From Calliopum simillimum (taxonomy: Eukaryota > Arthropoda > Insecta > Diptera > Lauxaniidae), in contig OX638370.1 in NCBI GenBank assembly GCA_951812925.1, forward strand, positions 30,619,964 through 30,683,963: a DNA stretch of 64,000 bases, in the 5' to 3' direction. The translations under genes were made by a program, and so were the position numbers. Each line of letters starts with the position of its first letter. Position 1 is the first letter of the stretch. The notes under the pieces were generated by a model that was not told the origin of the DNA, did not search any database, and saw nothing but the letters and a program-made list of their open reading frames with translations. Below are positions 1 to 11,519 of this stretch, in pieces.

Positions 1-2340
1 TATTCCACAAGCGAATTGCAGCAATGAAAAATGAGCGTTCTAAAATCGAAGTTCTGCATCGTGGCACGATTAGTTTTAAGCCTCTTTGTGATTGAGCAAA
101 AAGAAGTGTCTCAGATAGATAGTCAGGGGAGTTTTTATTAATCACAGAATGCAATTTAATCAAATTTCTAAATTCATAATATTGGTCGAGGTCCAAGCCC
201 AGGATAGCTTTCTTTACACGAGACACACTTTCATATCTAGGAATGCTAAAAATGAATCTAATGCAGTCATTAAAAGCCACATTCAATTTACGCCGACATA
301 TGGAATCAGGACATGGATAAACCGAACAGTTAAACGTAAAAAATGGCACAATTAGGCTTTTAACCAACCTCATTTTCATATTATCGGGTAAAGTGTATGC
401 AGACGACCTAAGGCTTCTTAAGCTGTAATAAACTTGTTTCACTGTTGTCTTAGTGGCATCACAACAACTTAATGTTGAATTGATAAAGTAACCTAAGTAC
501 TTGATATTTTTAGACATAGGCAATATCGTTCCACCCAATTCGATAGGTGGTAGATCAAGCGCACTGACATGGTTTCTAGAGCAGATCATACTGTTACATT
601 TTAATGGATTCAGCTTAAGCCCATTTTTAGTTGACCAATTTTGAACGTGTGCTAGATCTTCGTTAATTCTTACAACACAGTCTTCAGATAAACCAACGGG
701 GCTAGCAAGGTAAATAAGTACGTCATCAGCATACAGGTGAATTTTACTATTGATCACTATTTGAGTTAAATCATTTATATACAGCGAAAACAGTAGAGGA
801 CCTAAAATAGAGCCTTGCGGCACACCACAGTTGGATAACAAAGGATCAGAGGAACCTTGCTCCGTTCTAATGGAGAGCACTCTATTTCTCAAATAATTAC
901 TTATCAGTTTGACTGACATATTAGAAAATTTAAATTCTTGCTTTAGTTTTCTTAAGAGAGTTAAGTGATCAACACAATCGAAAGCTTTGGAGAAGTCCAA
1001 CACAACCATTATACAAATGTTATCACTGTCTAAAGCTAAACGCAAATCGGAGGTCACTTTCATGACAGCTGTTTCGCAGCTATGTTTTGTGCGAAAACCT
1101 GATTGCCACTTGCTTAATTTCTTGCATCTGGAAAGATAGCTCTGCATTTGATTAGAAACGATTTTCTCAAATACTTTGGACAAAAAAGGAAGGATACTTA
1201 TAGGTCGATAGTCAGACGGACATGAGGGAATCGGTTTTTTAGGGACAGGTATAACCTTAGCGTATTTCCAAGACTCAGGGAATTGGGAATTCATTAAACA
1301 AGTATTGAAAATATTCAATATAAATGGAAAAATCAAAGGTAGTATAAGTTTAAGAAACTTTGGACTTACTTCATCCATGCCTATAGCTTCTGATTTCACC
1401 GATCTAAAGGCATCTTGAACTTCGAAACTGGTAACGCAATTGAAAGCAAAACAGTCATCAATATCTAATTCAGAAGGTGTAAAGCTTTCTACTAAAGAAT
1501 GTGTTGGAAAAGGAACTAAATTAGTCCTCATTTCACCTGGGCTAAAAGGGCAGCCTGAGCTAGACTTGTCTTTTGAAATACCTAATTCTTTAAGATTTTT
1601 CCAAAGCTGTTTTGAATTTAAGCAAGGATTGAGTTTATTACATAAGTACGTTCGTTTGGCGGATCGAATTAAGCTATTTACTTTATTTCTTGCAGTGGTG
1701 TATTGATTTCTATTAAAAACAGAAGGATTTCTTTTAAATTTCTTATAAAAACGCTCTCTTTCATTTACTTGCAACCTAATAGCATTAGTGAACCAAGGGC
1801 AATGATTGGACTTAAATTGTTTGGAAACAGTAGGGACGTATGTCTCAAACAGCTCACCAATAAGCGTGTTTAGCAAATACACCTTGCCATTTACATCAGG
1901 AGTAGAGTATATCGTGGACCAATTAAGATTAGAACAGCCGAGATAAAGACTGGGATAACAAATGTTGCGAAAGGATCTAAAGGTAATAGTTCTATCGCAG
2001 TTGTCAGGAAAAGGTAGCGTACAAAATATGAAATCATGTGTGAAGTCGGAAGGTGAACTCATTTGGTCAAAAACTAAAACGTGCTTATCATTACTTAAAA
2101 GAAATAAATCAATTAATGAAGGATTAACGCGAGATTGAAAACAAGTAGGAAAAGAACCATTCACTATTGAGAGACTACTTTTGTCACACAAGTACGTGAG
2201 TAAATTAGATGATCTTGTATTATCTAATAAATTAACATTAAAATCTCCGCCAACAAGAATGGTTTCATATTTATGATTTAAGCTCATCAAAGTGTCTTCT
2301 AACTCAGTAATGTTTTCGCTACGAAATTTTGTACTACAAT
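1..2340 (-). CDS. Non-LTR retrotransposon ORF2, partial (endonuclease tail and reverse transcriptase)
   Basis: One open frame on the minus strand runs from about 2336 to the window edge with no stop seen. In order it has the end of an APE-type endonuclease (GGDFNVNLL near 2250, SLIDLFLLSND near 2090-2125) and then a reverse transcriptase: SDYRPISILPFLSKVFEKI near 1170-1230, DFSKAFD near 980-1005, GVPQGSILGPLLFSLYINDL near 770-830 and the catalytic YADD near 725-738. The C-terminal tail reaches AIRLWN at base 1, the kind of ending seen in CR1/L2-like LINEs. The endonuclease start is missing, so the copy is 5'-truncated, as incomplete reverse transcription leaves LINEs. Intact frame suggests a fairly young insertion. 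Clade is inference; function as a reverse transcriptase is secure. Confidence 0.9.
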
Positions 2341-4121
2341 TTTACCAATTTCACAAGCAATCAAAATAAAAAAATTTAATGAACCTGTTAGTAGACATAT
2401 GTACTGTAACGTACTTTTTGACACTGAATTCGAATCCGAGGCCAGAATTGCGCATATACTTCATTATTTCGAGATATCTGTGCTTGAAGCTGAGAAAGCG
2501 CTGTTTTCAATCTGACGGTGTAGTTCCAGGGGATGGTGTTATTTAATTCTTTTGATGGCATCAAATAGCCCTAATCTTACCAATCAAACCATACCTTTAA
2601 TTTTTTTCAATTGGACCCTAACTTTCCGAATTATCACCCTTTGAAATAAGGGCATATTTTCCCCATATAAAAATGTATGAGGGAAAATTCTCCCTTAACG
2701 ACCAAAGGGACACATATGTCCCAGAAAATTCCAGAGAAACCGTTAAAATTTTTGAATTTGTATTTTAAAATGTTTTCTGGACGCCCAATAGACCATTATA
2801 AATAGCTATCATGGTTGCATAAGCACCCAATTCCTTACGGTCTTGAAAGGGTTGAAAAATCCTTCCAAAAAAAAATTACTCAAAAGACTGTCAGGCATTC
2901 GAAACGCTTCCGATTTTGTAAAATTATTTATTAAATGGCAACACTGTTTCACTTGACAAAAAACGCTAATATGAAAGCGACTGAATATCCAAAACTAGTT
3001 TTTGTAGAGATACACAAGTGAACGGAGGTGTCTGGTGTTAAAATTGCTTCCGAAAGATAAAACGTCTAACTATTTACAAAAGATAACTCGGGAGAAAAAA
3101 CTTATAAAACCCTTAAAAAGCTGACAGAAAAATATGTGAAACTAAAATCAAATGCAATAAAAAAGTAAAATTTTAACTAAAAAAAGTGCAGTTCATTAAA
3201 TATAGAAAACGCATAAATGTGAAAAACGACACATGACCGAAAATGCAGTGGAAAATGGTGCTGTATGTGTAGATTATTCGTGTAGACTTCTGTTGTTGGC
3301 GTTGTTGTGCATTTGTAGATTTTAAACGACAGCAAAATCAAAATAAAGAAAAAAAAAGTGGTTTAAACTAAAGCAAACATAAGAAGCAACAACAAAAACA
3401 ACACAACAACTACACAAACTGTTTTTACTTGACTTTTGCTTTAAAGTTGAAGCTCAAAAGTCGATTTCTTAACCCAAAAGTTGCTGATGTTCCATTCCGT
3501 ACGCCTGCTTTAGTTTTTTGTTTTAATTTCTTGCGTTTTCTTGTTTTCACAAACAACATTCATCATTTTAATCCGAAAGATATGTAAGACGAAAAAGCGT
3601 GTAAGATAATGTGCGTTAATAGTGTGTTTGTTGTTTTTATTTAAATTCATCTACTTAATTGTGTAATAAAAAATGTAAACGCTTGCAGTTAATAAAAAAG
3701 TGAAAATGTTGAGTTAAAAAAAAAAAAAAAAAAATTATTTACAAGTAATGGTTTTTAATATTAAACCTCTGCAATAAAATGTCACGTTGCTGCAACAGCA
3801 ATTGAAGGGAATAAATAAAATAATTATTTTTGACAAGGTAAATTGTTTTAACTACATTATTATAAAATTAAATTAACATTTTGTTGTAATTTTTAAATGT
3901 CTACAATTCATGTTTTATATTTAAACATTGGTGGGTCAAAACAACAAAACTCGAACTTGGCAACTCGAGATTTTTGCTCAGACTCCCAATATAATTTGGT
4001 GGGAATATTTTGACATAATTTATTCTCCAATTTTTTGACAGAGAATTTGAAGCGCGATTAAATAATGTATGAGAAACTAAAAACTTATATAATTTTATAG
4101 CTTATTAAAATAACTTTCATA
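2341..4121. other. AT-rich noncoding sequence, no gene seen
   Basis: No open frame with recognisable homology. It contains a dispersed repeat module at 2424-2480, an adjoining stretch (about 2480-2515) repeated in inverted form near 8992-9026, an A/CAA-rich stretch at 3300-3480, and an 18-20 base A-run near 3717-3735. A potential splice donor (AAG then GTAAATT) follows at about 3837. The CAA-rich part resembles fly 5' UTR sequence, but nothing proves transcription. Confidence 0.5.
2424..2480 (+). repeat. Dispersed GAATCCGA / AGAATTGC / GAGATATC module
   Basis: About 57 bases containing GAATTCGAATCCGAGGCC, CAGAATTGCGC and CGAGATATCTG in fixed order. Related copies lie at 6668-6725, 7030-7085 (inverted), 26254-26300 (inverted), 28718-28780, 28815-28880 (inverted), 57117-57180, about 58203-58232 (inverted), 63172-63225 and 63508-63560 (inverted). 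Most sit inside palindromic elements. Confidence 0.6.
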
Positions 4122-4380
4122 GGGCATCGCATAAGTTAAGGCTTGAAAGAGTCCAAAAATTTTTTACCAGGTTTGCGCTAAAATCTTTAATTTTGGAACA
4201 ATTCCACTTTATCGACTGTTGTTGTTTTTTTTTTTTTTGCCCAAATAGGGCTCTGGGAATTAATTACAACAACAACAACCTCTGAGCGCATCTACTTTCG
4301 GAGATATAGTCATCGGAAGATCGCGATATATCTTTTATAAAAATCGGTGTAAGTTGGGAACCCCTGGATGGATTTTAAAA

Positions 4381-4757
4381 AGAGTCTGTCTATACGGGGC
4401 GTTCCGCGTACGCGAAAACTCCTCTCTCTCTCTCAATTTACTCAATTAGCGTAAGCGAAATCCAGTGAAGTTTTTTCCCCTGGGACGCATCTTCGTTACA
4501 ACAGTAATTTTACATAAAAGTAGGGGTAAGTGGGCGGCCTGCGGCCGCAGCTCAGAATTTAAACCCGTCAGACATCCAACACCGGCTTCGCGGCGGCCTT
4601 CGGCCGCGGATCAGTACATAAATTAATCAAGTTCCCCGGTGGAAAAAACTTCACTGGATTTCGCGTACGCTAATTGAGTTTCGCGTACGCTAATTGAGTA
4701 AATTGAGAGAGAGAGAGGAGTTTTCGCGTACGCGGAACGCCCCGTATAGACATTTCC
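4381..4757. mobile_element. Small GC-rich MITE nested in the foldback element
   Basis: Inverted arms carry TGTCTATACGGGGCGTTCC at both ends (left from 4387, right ending 4752), then GCGTACGCG, (CT)n/(GA)n runs and ATCCAGTGAAGTTTTTTCC. It interrupts the left arm of the 4195-5881 element: the right arm is continuous through TTTTAAAAATATT, while here TTTTAAAA is present on both sides (4373-4380 and 4758-4765), an 8-bp target duplication. The right arm has a tandem doubling of TTTCGCGTACGCTAATTGAG. No coding capacity. Confidence 0.78.
4521..4620 (+). repeat. GC-rich module, copy 1
   Basis: Contains GGCCTGCGGCCGCAGCTCAG followed by CACCGGCTTCGCGG and ATCAGT. It forms the core of the 4381-4757 MITE and is strikingly GC-rich for this window. 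The same module occurs at 5106-5190 in the host foldback element. Confidence 0.75.
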
Positions 4758-5105
4758 TTTTAAAAATATTGGTGTCATATGAAAGATATTTTACCGGACT
4801 ATATAATTGTTTTTCAATTTGGGTGATAGTTTTTGAGATATGACAATTTTTCAAAAATTCACCCGATTTTTTTTGCAAAAAACCGTTATTTTTCCCAAAA
4901 AATGTGTTATTAGCCTATAATTTTAATAACTAAATTAGGAAGCCTAATTTATTTCCTTTCATTTGATATGCATTATGTATCTGAAATTGCATCATTAATA
5001 AATTTTTATAGAAAAAAACAAAAATGGACCAAATCAATTTTCTTCAAATTTGGAACTTTAAACAACAATGCCAAAACAGACAACAACAACTTTACTACTA
5101 CTACA

Positions 5106-5190
5106 GTAGGGATAAGTGGGTGGCCTGCGGCCGCAGCTCAGGATTAAAAACTCCCAAAAATCCACCACCGGCTTCGCGGATCAGTCTATA
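5106..5190 (+). repeat. GC-rich module, copy 2
   Basis: Matches the 4521-4620 module: GGATAAGTGGGTGGCCTGCG, GCCGCAGCTCAGGATT, CACCGGCTTCGCGGATCAGT. It lacks the extra CGGCCTTCGGCCG palindrome of copy 1. It lies in the loop of the outer foldback element. Confidence 0.72.
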
Positions 5191-6181
5191 ATATATCCAA
5201 CACATAGTTTGCTAGCCAAATTGAGCGCGCAATTTTTAATAAAAATTTTAAATTTTTTTAATATAATAAGTAGCTGATCCTCTTTGTTGTTGTTGTTGTT
5301 GTTGTTGTACTATCCAAGTTGTTGTTGTAGTAGTTGTTGTTGTTTTTGTTGTAGTTGTTTTTGTTGTTTGTTCTGGCATTGTTGTTGTTTCAAGTTCCTA
5401 ATTTCAAGAAAATTGATTTGGTCTCTTTTTGTTTTTTCTATAAAAATTTATTAATGATGCAATTTCAGATACATGTTGCATATCAAATGAAAGGAAATGA
5501 AATGGGCTATCTAATTTAGTTGTTAAAATTATAGGTCAATTATACATTTTTTGGAAAAAATTCAGTTTTTTTGGGAAAAAAATGGGGTGAATTTTTGAAA
5601 AATTGTCATATCTCGAAAACTATTGAAATTGAAAAACTTTGTATAACAATTGTATAGCTTCATAAAATACCTTTCATATGACACCAATATTTTTAAAATC
5701 TATTCAGGGGTTCCCAACTTATACCGATTTTTATAAAAGATATATCCCGATCTTCCGATGGCTATATCTCCGAAAGAAGATGCGCTCCGAGGTTGTTGTT
5801 GTTGTCGTTTTGATTAATTTTCAAAGCCCTATTTGGGAAAAAAAATAAAAAAAACAACTGTCGGTAAAGTGGAATTAAGCCTTAATTTTTGTTGGAGAAT
5901 TGCCACCGTACAATTCTCGGTGTTTATTGTTGGGCTTGAAGACCTTGGATTTTAAAAGAAATGTTTGTTCTGTTTTATTTGTTGATGATATTATTTCTGG
6001 GGCAGTTGACTGTCCTAATTTGCTTAGTCTGATTAACTTGAATGTTCCCTCTAGATCTTTGAGGAATTATATCCCGTTTCACTTGGATGTGATGCGCACT
6101 AATTATGCCTCAATTGCTCCTTTAGCAAGAGCTGATAGTTTTATAAATGATATTAGCTCGAAAATCAATATACTTAGATAG

Positions 6182-6428
6182 TGTTACTAGTAAAAATGCT
6201 TTAAAAACTGTTTTAAATAATATAGTTATTGTGATATCTTTTTTATTAAATTTAATAAATCTTTGTTTAGTCTGTAAGAATTTTATTCATAGGCTGAATA
6301 ACATAAATAGATAAATAAACTAGGTTTATAATAGAAAGAAGTGTGAGGTGTCACTAAAGTAAATTTGACTCAAATCTATCAATAAGAATAAGAACTCTTA
6401 GATCATCACCAATTTTGTAATTTGTTAT
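6182..6428 (+). other. LINE 3' tail and short spacer
   Basis: AT-rich sequence after the LINE stop codon, including ATAAATAGATAAATAAAC near 6304-6320, which resembles the A-rich 3' end of a LINE. No gene. Confidence 0.45.
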
Positions 6429-6432
6429 AACT

Positions 6433-7324
6433 CACGGTGTGCCTTAACCCGTTCTAAATCGGACGTCGTAGCACATCAAATTTTTTTCCAGATTCTGCTT
6501 ACTTATCGTTCAAATGATGTATAAAAAAATTTTCACTCGTGACTCCTCGACTAAATTTTGAGATAATCGCTTTTCCAATTGGGGCATTTTCCCATACAAA
6601 AAGAAAAAAAAAATTTTTTAACTACATTAAACAAAAATTAAAATAATCACAATCGATGTGTTTTGCGATGCTAAACGTGAATCCAACCTCAGAATTGCTC
6701 TATCGTGTATAGTTTACGAGATATTGTAACCTATAGACCAAAAAAGGTGTTTTTTGCCATTTTTTGAAGCTATATAACTATATAACATATCATTTATTCG
6801 TCAAATCTGGCTTAAATACTTGATAGCCCCAATATTTTCCTTTAAAACCTAATTTAAATTATATTTATATCTTCATGCTTCTAAGAGATATCGTAGACCA
6901 AAATATTGTCAAAACGGGTTTTTTGCAATTTTGTGTCTTAAGGTTAGGATATCTTTGAGGATAAAAAAGATATCAACATAATTTAAATTAGGTTTTAAAG
7001 GCAAAGATTAGGACTTTAAAGTTGCTTACCAGATTTAACGAAACTATACACGATAGAGCAATTCTGAGGTTGGATTCACGTTAAGCATCACAAAACACAT
7101 CGATTGTGATTATTTTAATTTTTGTTTAATGTAGTTAAAAAAAATTTTTTTTTCTTTTTGTATGGGAAAATGCCCCAATTGGGAAAGCGATTATCTCAAA
7201 ATTTAGTCGAGGAGTCACGAGTGAACATTTTTGTATACATCATTTGAACGATAAGTAAACAGAATCTGGAAAAAAAATTGATGTGCTACGACGTCCGATT
7301 TAGACAGGATTAAGGCACACCGTG
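6433..7324. mobile_element. Palindromic MITE, CACGG termini, 4-bp target duplication
   Basis: Arms 6433-6715 and 7041-7324 are inverted copies differing at only a small number of positions by eye. Both ends begin CACGGTGTGCCTTAA inward. Flanks share AACT (6429-6432 and 7325-7328). CAC termini with a 4-bp duplication recall Chapaev-type elements, but no transposase is present and this is inference. The inner part of each arm carries the dispersed module (CAGAATTGCTCTATCGTG). If transcribed through, it would fold into a hairpin of about 280 bp. Confidence 0.82.
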
Positions 7325-7328
7325 AACT

Positions 7329-7941
7329 ATTTTATCTTTTTTTTTAATATTATACTACGTTTCCACAAGAGACTTATGACTGTTATGAGATTTAGATCTA
7401 GATAATTTACCTTACAAAAATAAATCTATTTCTCTCGAGATTTATTTTAAATCTGCCTATAAATCTCTGGAGGGCTATCGACTTTGGCTATTTTCGATAA
7501 TATGATAATTAAATGTCAATAAAAACAAAGCAAATGGAAGATTAATGTTGAGAAAAAAACGAAAAACAACTTCAATTTTCCCACTTATGACATTTACTGT
7601 CAAAAATAAAATAAATGAAAACGGCTAGAATTTAATGATGGAATTTATATGTATTCATATCTTAGCACAGAATATAATTAAAAATACCAAGGCTACATTA
7701 TTGTTTTTTTTTTAACCAAAATTAGAAGAAAAAACTATCTCTACTAAAAATTAAATTTCCATTATCAAAATATTGATGATTGCAAATGCTGTCTATCGAG
7801 AAAGGGATATATGCCTATTCTCGTGAGTGAGTTTCAAGACAAATTCATGATAATACCATAGTTTTTCTCACTGTCCTGGTTAACCAGATGAAATAAGAAA
7901 ATATTATTAACATGCTTCAAAACACATTTTCTTGTGTTTTT
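7329..7941. other. AT-rich sequence, nothing recognised
   Basis: No long frame, RNA gene or repeat structure recognised between the palindrome and the tandem repeat. Confidence 0.4.
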
Positions 7942-8760
7942 GGGATGGGTGCTAACCTAGCACTTCCGATTGCCATTGATGAGTGGATAAAAAAGCCGAA
8001 CGATTTTTCGAAGAACGGTCGTTAAGCGGCGCTATATCGGTTCAAAGTTCGATGGAAAACTCGTATTTTTAGGTTAAAAATTGAAATTTTTTATATAAAA
8101 TCTTCATTTCTTGTTTATGATGTCTTCTAAACATAACTTAAGCATACTCCAATGATTATTTTCTAGCCAAATGTTAAAAGCATATCTTCTACCGTTTTGG
8201 GGAGATTTACAGAAAACTGAAAAATTAAAAAATACCTTCAATTTTGCATTTTTTCCCTCTCACGATTAATGCAAAAGTTGGGATGGGTTCTAGTAGAGTA
8301 TTTTCAATTGCCATTGATGAGTAGAAAAAAATTGTCAAAAGATTTTTCGAAGTTCGGTCGTAAAGCGGCGCTTTAGCGGTTTGAAGTTCGAAATATCACG
8401 TTTAAAGTAAAAACGTCCTTTTGGTTAAAATTAATTAAATTTTTTATATGAAATCTTCATTTCTCGTTTATGATGTCTAATAAACATAACTTATACATAC
8501 TCCGATGGTTAGTTCCTTCCCAGATATTAAAAGCATATCTTGAACGGTTTTGGAGAAAATTACAGAAAACTATGAAAAATTAAAAAGTATTTACCTCCCT
8601 CCACGATCAATGCTAAATTTGGGATGGGTTCTAGTAGAGCATTTTCGTGGGAAGGAAAAAATGCAAAGTTGAGGGTATTTTTTAATTTTTCACAGTTTTC
8701 TGTAATTTTCTCCAAAACGGTACAAGATATGCTTTTCATATTTTCGAAAAAAATAACCAA
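7942..8760 (+). repeat. About 340-bp tandem repeat, two units plus an inverted end
   Basis: GGGATGGGT starts at about 7942, 8280 and 8621, a period near 340. Units share GCCATTGATGAGT, ATTTTTCGAAG, CGGTCGT and AAGCGGCGCT. After 8621 the sequence turns into an inverted copy: 8550-8600 (GGAGAAAATTACAGAAAACT) pairs with 8690-8720. It may be the remains of a tandem-repeat MITE; no coding sequence. Confidence 0.65.
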
Positions 8761-9480
8761 AATGAGTTAAAATCTGTTGCAGGGCATGCAATGTATTAGT
8801 GCTAATAAGGGGAATGTCCTAAAATAAAAAAATTGGCTATGCTACGCAACCGAAATATTTCGTATTTTGTTTGGGAACTGAAATACCTTATCTTATTGGA
8901 AAAGTTCGAAAGGACATTGTGATAAGAAAGAGTGTGTCTATTCGATGGCATTAATAAAAAATAATTTCACCTTTTCTTGTAGCTACGCTGTAAGACTGAA
9001 AACAGCGTTTTCTTCAACTTCAAGCTAGGATTTCGAAATCCTGCCGGTATAATGACAAAAAATTAAACAAAATTTTCATTCCCTTCCGTAATGTACTTGA
9101 GTAATTTACTTTGGTAAAAAAGTGTGCGTGTCAGTTATATTTTTATTTGCGAGAAATAACATTCAGGATTGCTTAAGTAGTTTTCTTTTTATAGCGTATT
9201 ATATTTATGTGGGCGGTGCCACGCCCTTCAACGAGTTTTTCCAATATAACCACATATCACATATTATTCCGTGTTTCTAGGGGTAACATCTCCAAAATTT
9301 TGCAAGTTATGACCAGATCAAGTTTAAAGTTTAGGGCGGTCCCCCACCCCCCCTCATAAGTATCAAGAAAGTTAAAACCTAGCTCATACTTCATTCAATG
9401 CTAATATCTATCATTATTTCATTAAAATCGCTGCCGCCCTTTTTTGGAGAAAAAATTTTGCCAATGAAAATAATTAGGCC
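8761..9480. other. AT-rich noncoding sequence
   Basis: No gene recognised. 8992-9026 (GACTGAAAACAGCG then TTCAACTTCAAGC) is an inverted match to 2480-2515, so a repeat fragment is present. Confidence 0.4.
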
Positions 9481-10735
9481 GTTATTTCTTTTTGGTTTTT
9501 AGGCGGTATTTCATATTTTTTTTATTTCATTTATTTATTTGATGCAATTTGTTAGCATATAAGAATACAAGTTCTTTTAAATGCAATAGATTAAATTAAG
9601 ATAACAAATTAAGCTTAGTGTTTACATTTTACATAAAATCACAATAATAATGATCAACATGTATTGTTTGGGAAATATTTTATTTCAATAATTGGGCGTT
9701 ATTCTGATTTTTTTTTTTAATTTTTTGGGCGTTATTTCGGTATTTTTTTATATGAAATTTATATAAAAATAATTTGGATGTTGTTTCGTTTTTGTTTTTG
9801 GGCGTTCAAGTTCAAAATGAGAAAGTAAAATTATAATGAAAATGTGTAAAACTATAATGAGAATATATTAATTGATATTGAGAATTCTAAATTCATATTG
9901 AGAAAGTATAAACTAAATTGAGAATGACTTAAATGATATTGAAAACCTATAAATTAATAATGAGAAATGTAAATTCATTTGAAAATTTGTAATGAGAAGA
10001 TATAAATTCATAATGAGAATATATAAAATCAAAATGAGAATATTTCCGAAATATTTTTCACTTGGTATAGTAATATTTTCTAACAATTTTGCGTCTAGGA
10101 CATTATTCACTTATGCTCAATTTCATTGAAAACATTTGGGCTAAAACTAAGGTCAAAGTCAAAACTGCAGAGGCTGCAGTACCTTGAAAATCGATGAGGC
10201 TAAAGCAACAGTAACTGGAGGCGACTGTCCGTAGTTTATCTAAATTTAGTTTATACTTTCTCAATATGAGTTTACAATTCTTTATATCAATTAGTCGGGT
10301 TAAAACTACAACTAGACATCTACCTTTTTCATGCTTTAAGAAAAAAGCGTTTTAAGTTTTTTGAATTTCGTTTTTTGTATGGGATTTTGCAGTTTTCTAC
10401 TTTTTATTCTTTATGTAAAATTAGATGAGGACTACATATCAAAAAACCGACTAAACTGGGGCATAGATCCGTTTTGGGCTTTATTTCGTTTTTTTTTTGG
10501 CGCTACTTCCTTTTTTTTAAATAACGAAATAACGCCCAAAAAAAAAAGGAAATAACGCCCAAAAAAAAAAAAATTACCTAATTACGCCAAAAATGAAAAA
10601 CGAAATAACGCCCAAACTATTTTCATATAAATTTGGGCGATAATAATTTTGGAAATAACGCCCAAAATTTTTTTTTATGAAAATAATTTGAGTGTTATTT
10701 CGTTTTTGGGCGTTATTTCCTTACGCCAGATCTTG
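9480..10735. repeat. Cluster of GGGCGTTATTTC / GAAATAACGCCC motifs
   Basis: The motif GGGCGTTATTTC or its complement recurs many times: the left side (9690-9810) has it mostly forward, the right side (10525-10730) mostly as AAATAACGCCCAAA, with A or T runs between. Between them (9820-10060) is a degenerate array of ATAATGAGAATATATAAATT-like units about 20-30 bases long. The arrangement looks like a decayed foldback element built from short units. Confidence 0.6.
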
Positions 10736-11510
10736 CTCTGCAAGGGCTTGAAATTTTCGTTATAAAATATATTATTGATAAAATAATAAAGCTTGAATTT
10801 TTTTAATTTTTCGGTATGAGAGATACCCTTTTTTAATTGCTTACACAGTAAAAATTTTAGCTCAATTTTAATACCAAAAAATATTTATATAGAACAATGA
10901 CAAAAAAGTATTAATTTTAAACTTTTTTGGAATAAATTTCAAAATTTATGGAAAAAATTCTGAATTTGTTACCAAAAAAGGTTAAAATCAATACCATAGA
11001 GAATCAAAAGTTAGAAAAGTAAACTATAATTTTTAAGTGTGTATAACACGGAAAGTAGGGATCCAACTGAAAATGGTTAAAACACTACATACATACGAGT
11101 ACATATTTTTTATTTGTCTTAAAATCACTTTTGCTGAATAGATTTTCCTTTTTTTTTTCTTGTTGTGGTTTCAATTTTTATTTTTTAAATGGAGTGACAT
11201 TTATAAATTCAATTTATTAAATTTAAAATTAGCAATCAGATGTTTTGTTTCTGTCGAATTGTTACAATCTATTACAATTATCGACACCGTTTTCATATTG
11301 AAATATCTCAATTCAGTACTAATCCACTTTGATTTCATGCATTAACGTTAGATTCGATGCGTTTTGAGATTTGGATAATGCACAAGTAAATTCGGATTAA
11401 GACTGCTAATTCGGATTAACGCTGTCGTCTGTCTATGTTATAATGATCTGAGCTCAGTTTTCGATACTCACTTATTGCATACTCAAGTTTGGCGGCCAAT
11501 CTGTAATATC
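10736..11510. other. AT-rich noncoding sequence
   Basis: No gene, RNA or clear repeat recognised. The short frame at 11160-11345 has no recognisable motif and a composition typical of noncoding AT-rich DNA. Confidence 0.4.
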
Positions 11511-11519
11511 AAAAGTGAC

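Larger units (their letters stand above)
4195..5881. mobile_element. Foldback/MITE-like DNA element with 8-bp target duplication
   Basis: Long inverted arms: 4195-4380 plus 4758-5090 pair with about 5290-5881. Ends are GGAACAATTCCACTTTA on the left and GGCTTAATTCCACTTTA reading in from the right. The direct repeat TTAATTTT flanks it (4187-4194 and 5882-5889), and removing one copy restores a LINE frame, which confirms the boundaries. No transposase is seen, so it is non-autonomous. An 8-bp duplication fits hAT or P-type elements; assignment is inference. The loop side holds (GTT)n near 5284-5308 and a GC-rich module at 5106-5190. Confidence 0.82.
4122..6181 (+). pseudogene. 3' end of a non-LTR retrotransposon ORF, split by an insertion
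   Basis: Two pieces of one LINE reading frame, 4122-4194 and 5882-6181. The first reads RLERVQKFFTRFALKSL, typical of the region after the reverse transcriptase in LINE ORF2. The second starts with LPPYNSRCLLLGLKTLDF and ends with its own TAG at 6179-6181. Removing 4195-5881 and one copy of TTAATTTT joins the pieces in the same frame, so a single LINE was interrupted by the element between them. The LINE is 5'-truncated near 4122. A short 3' UTR-like tail follows to about 6320. It is not the same copy as the minus-strand LINE at the left edge. Confidence 0.82.

Noticed and set aside
5900..6181. 93-codon frame as an independent small gene
   Set aside because: It is the 3' end of a LINE ORF interrupted by an insertion.
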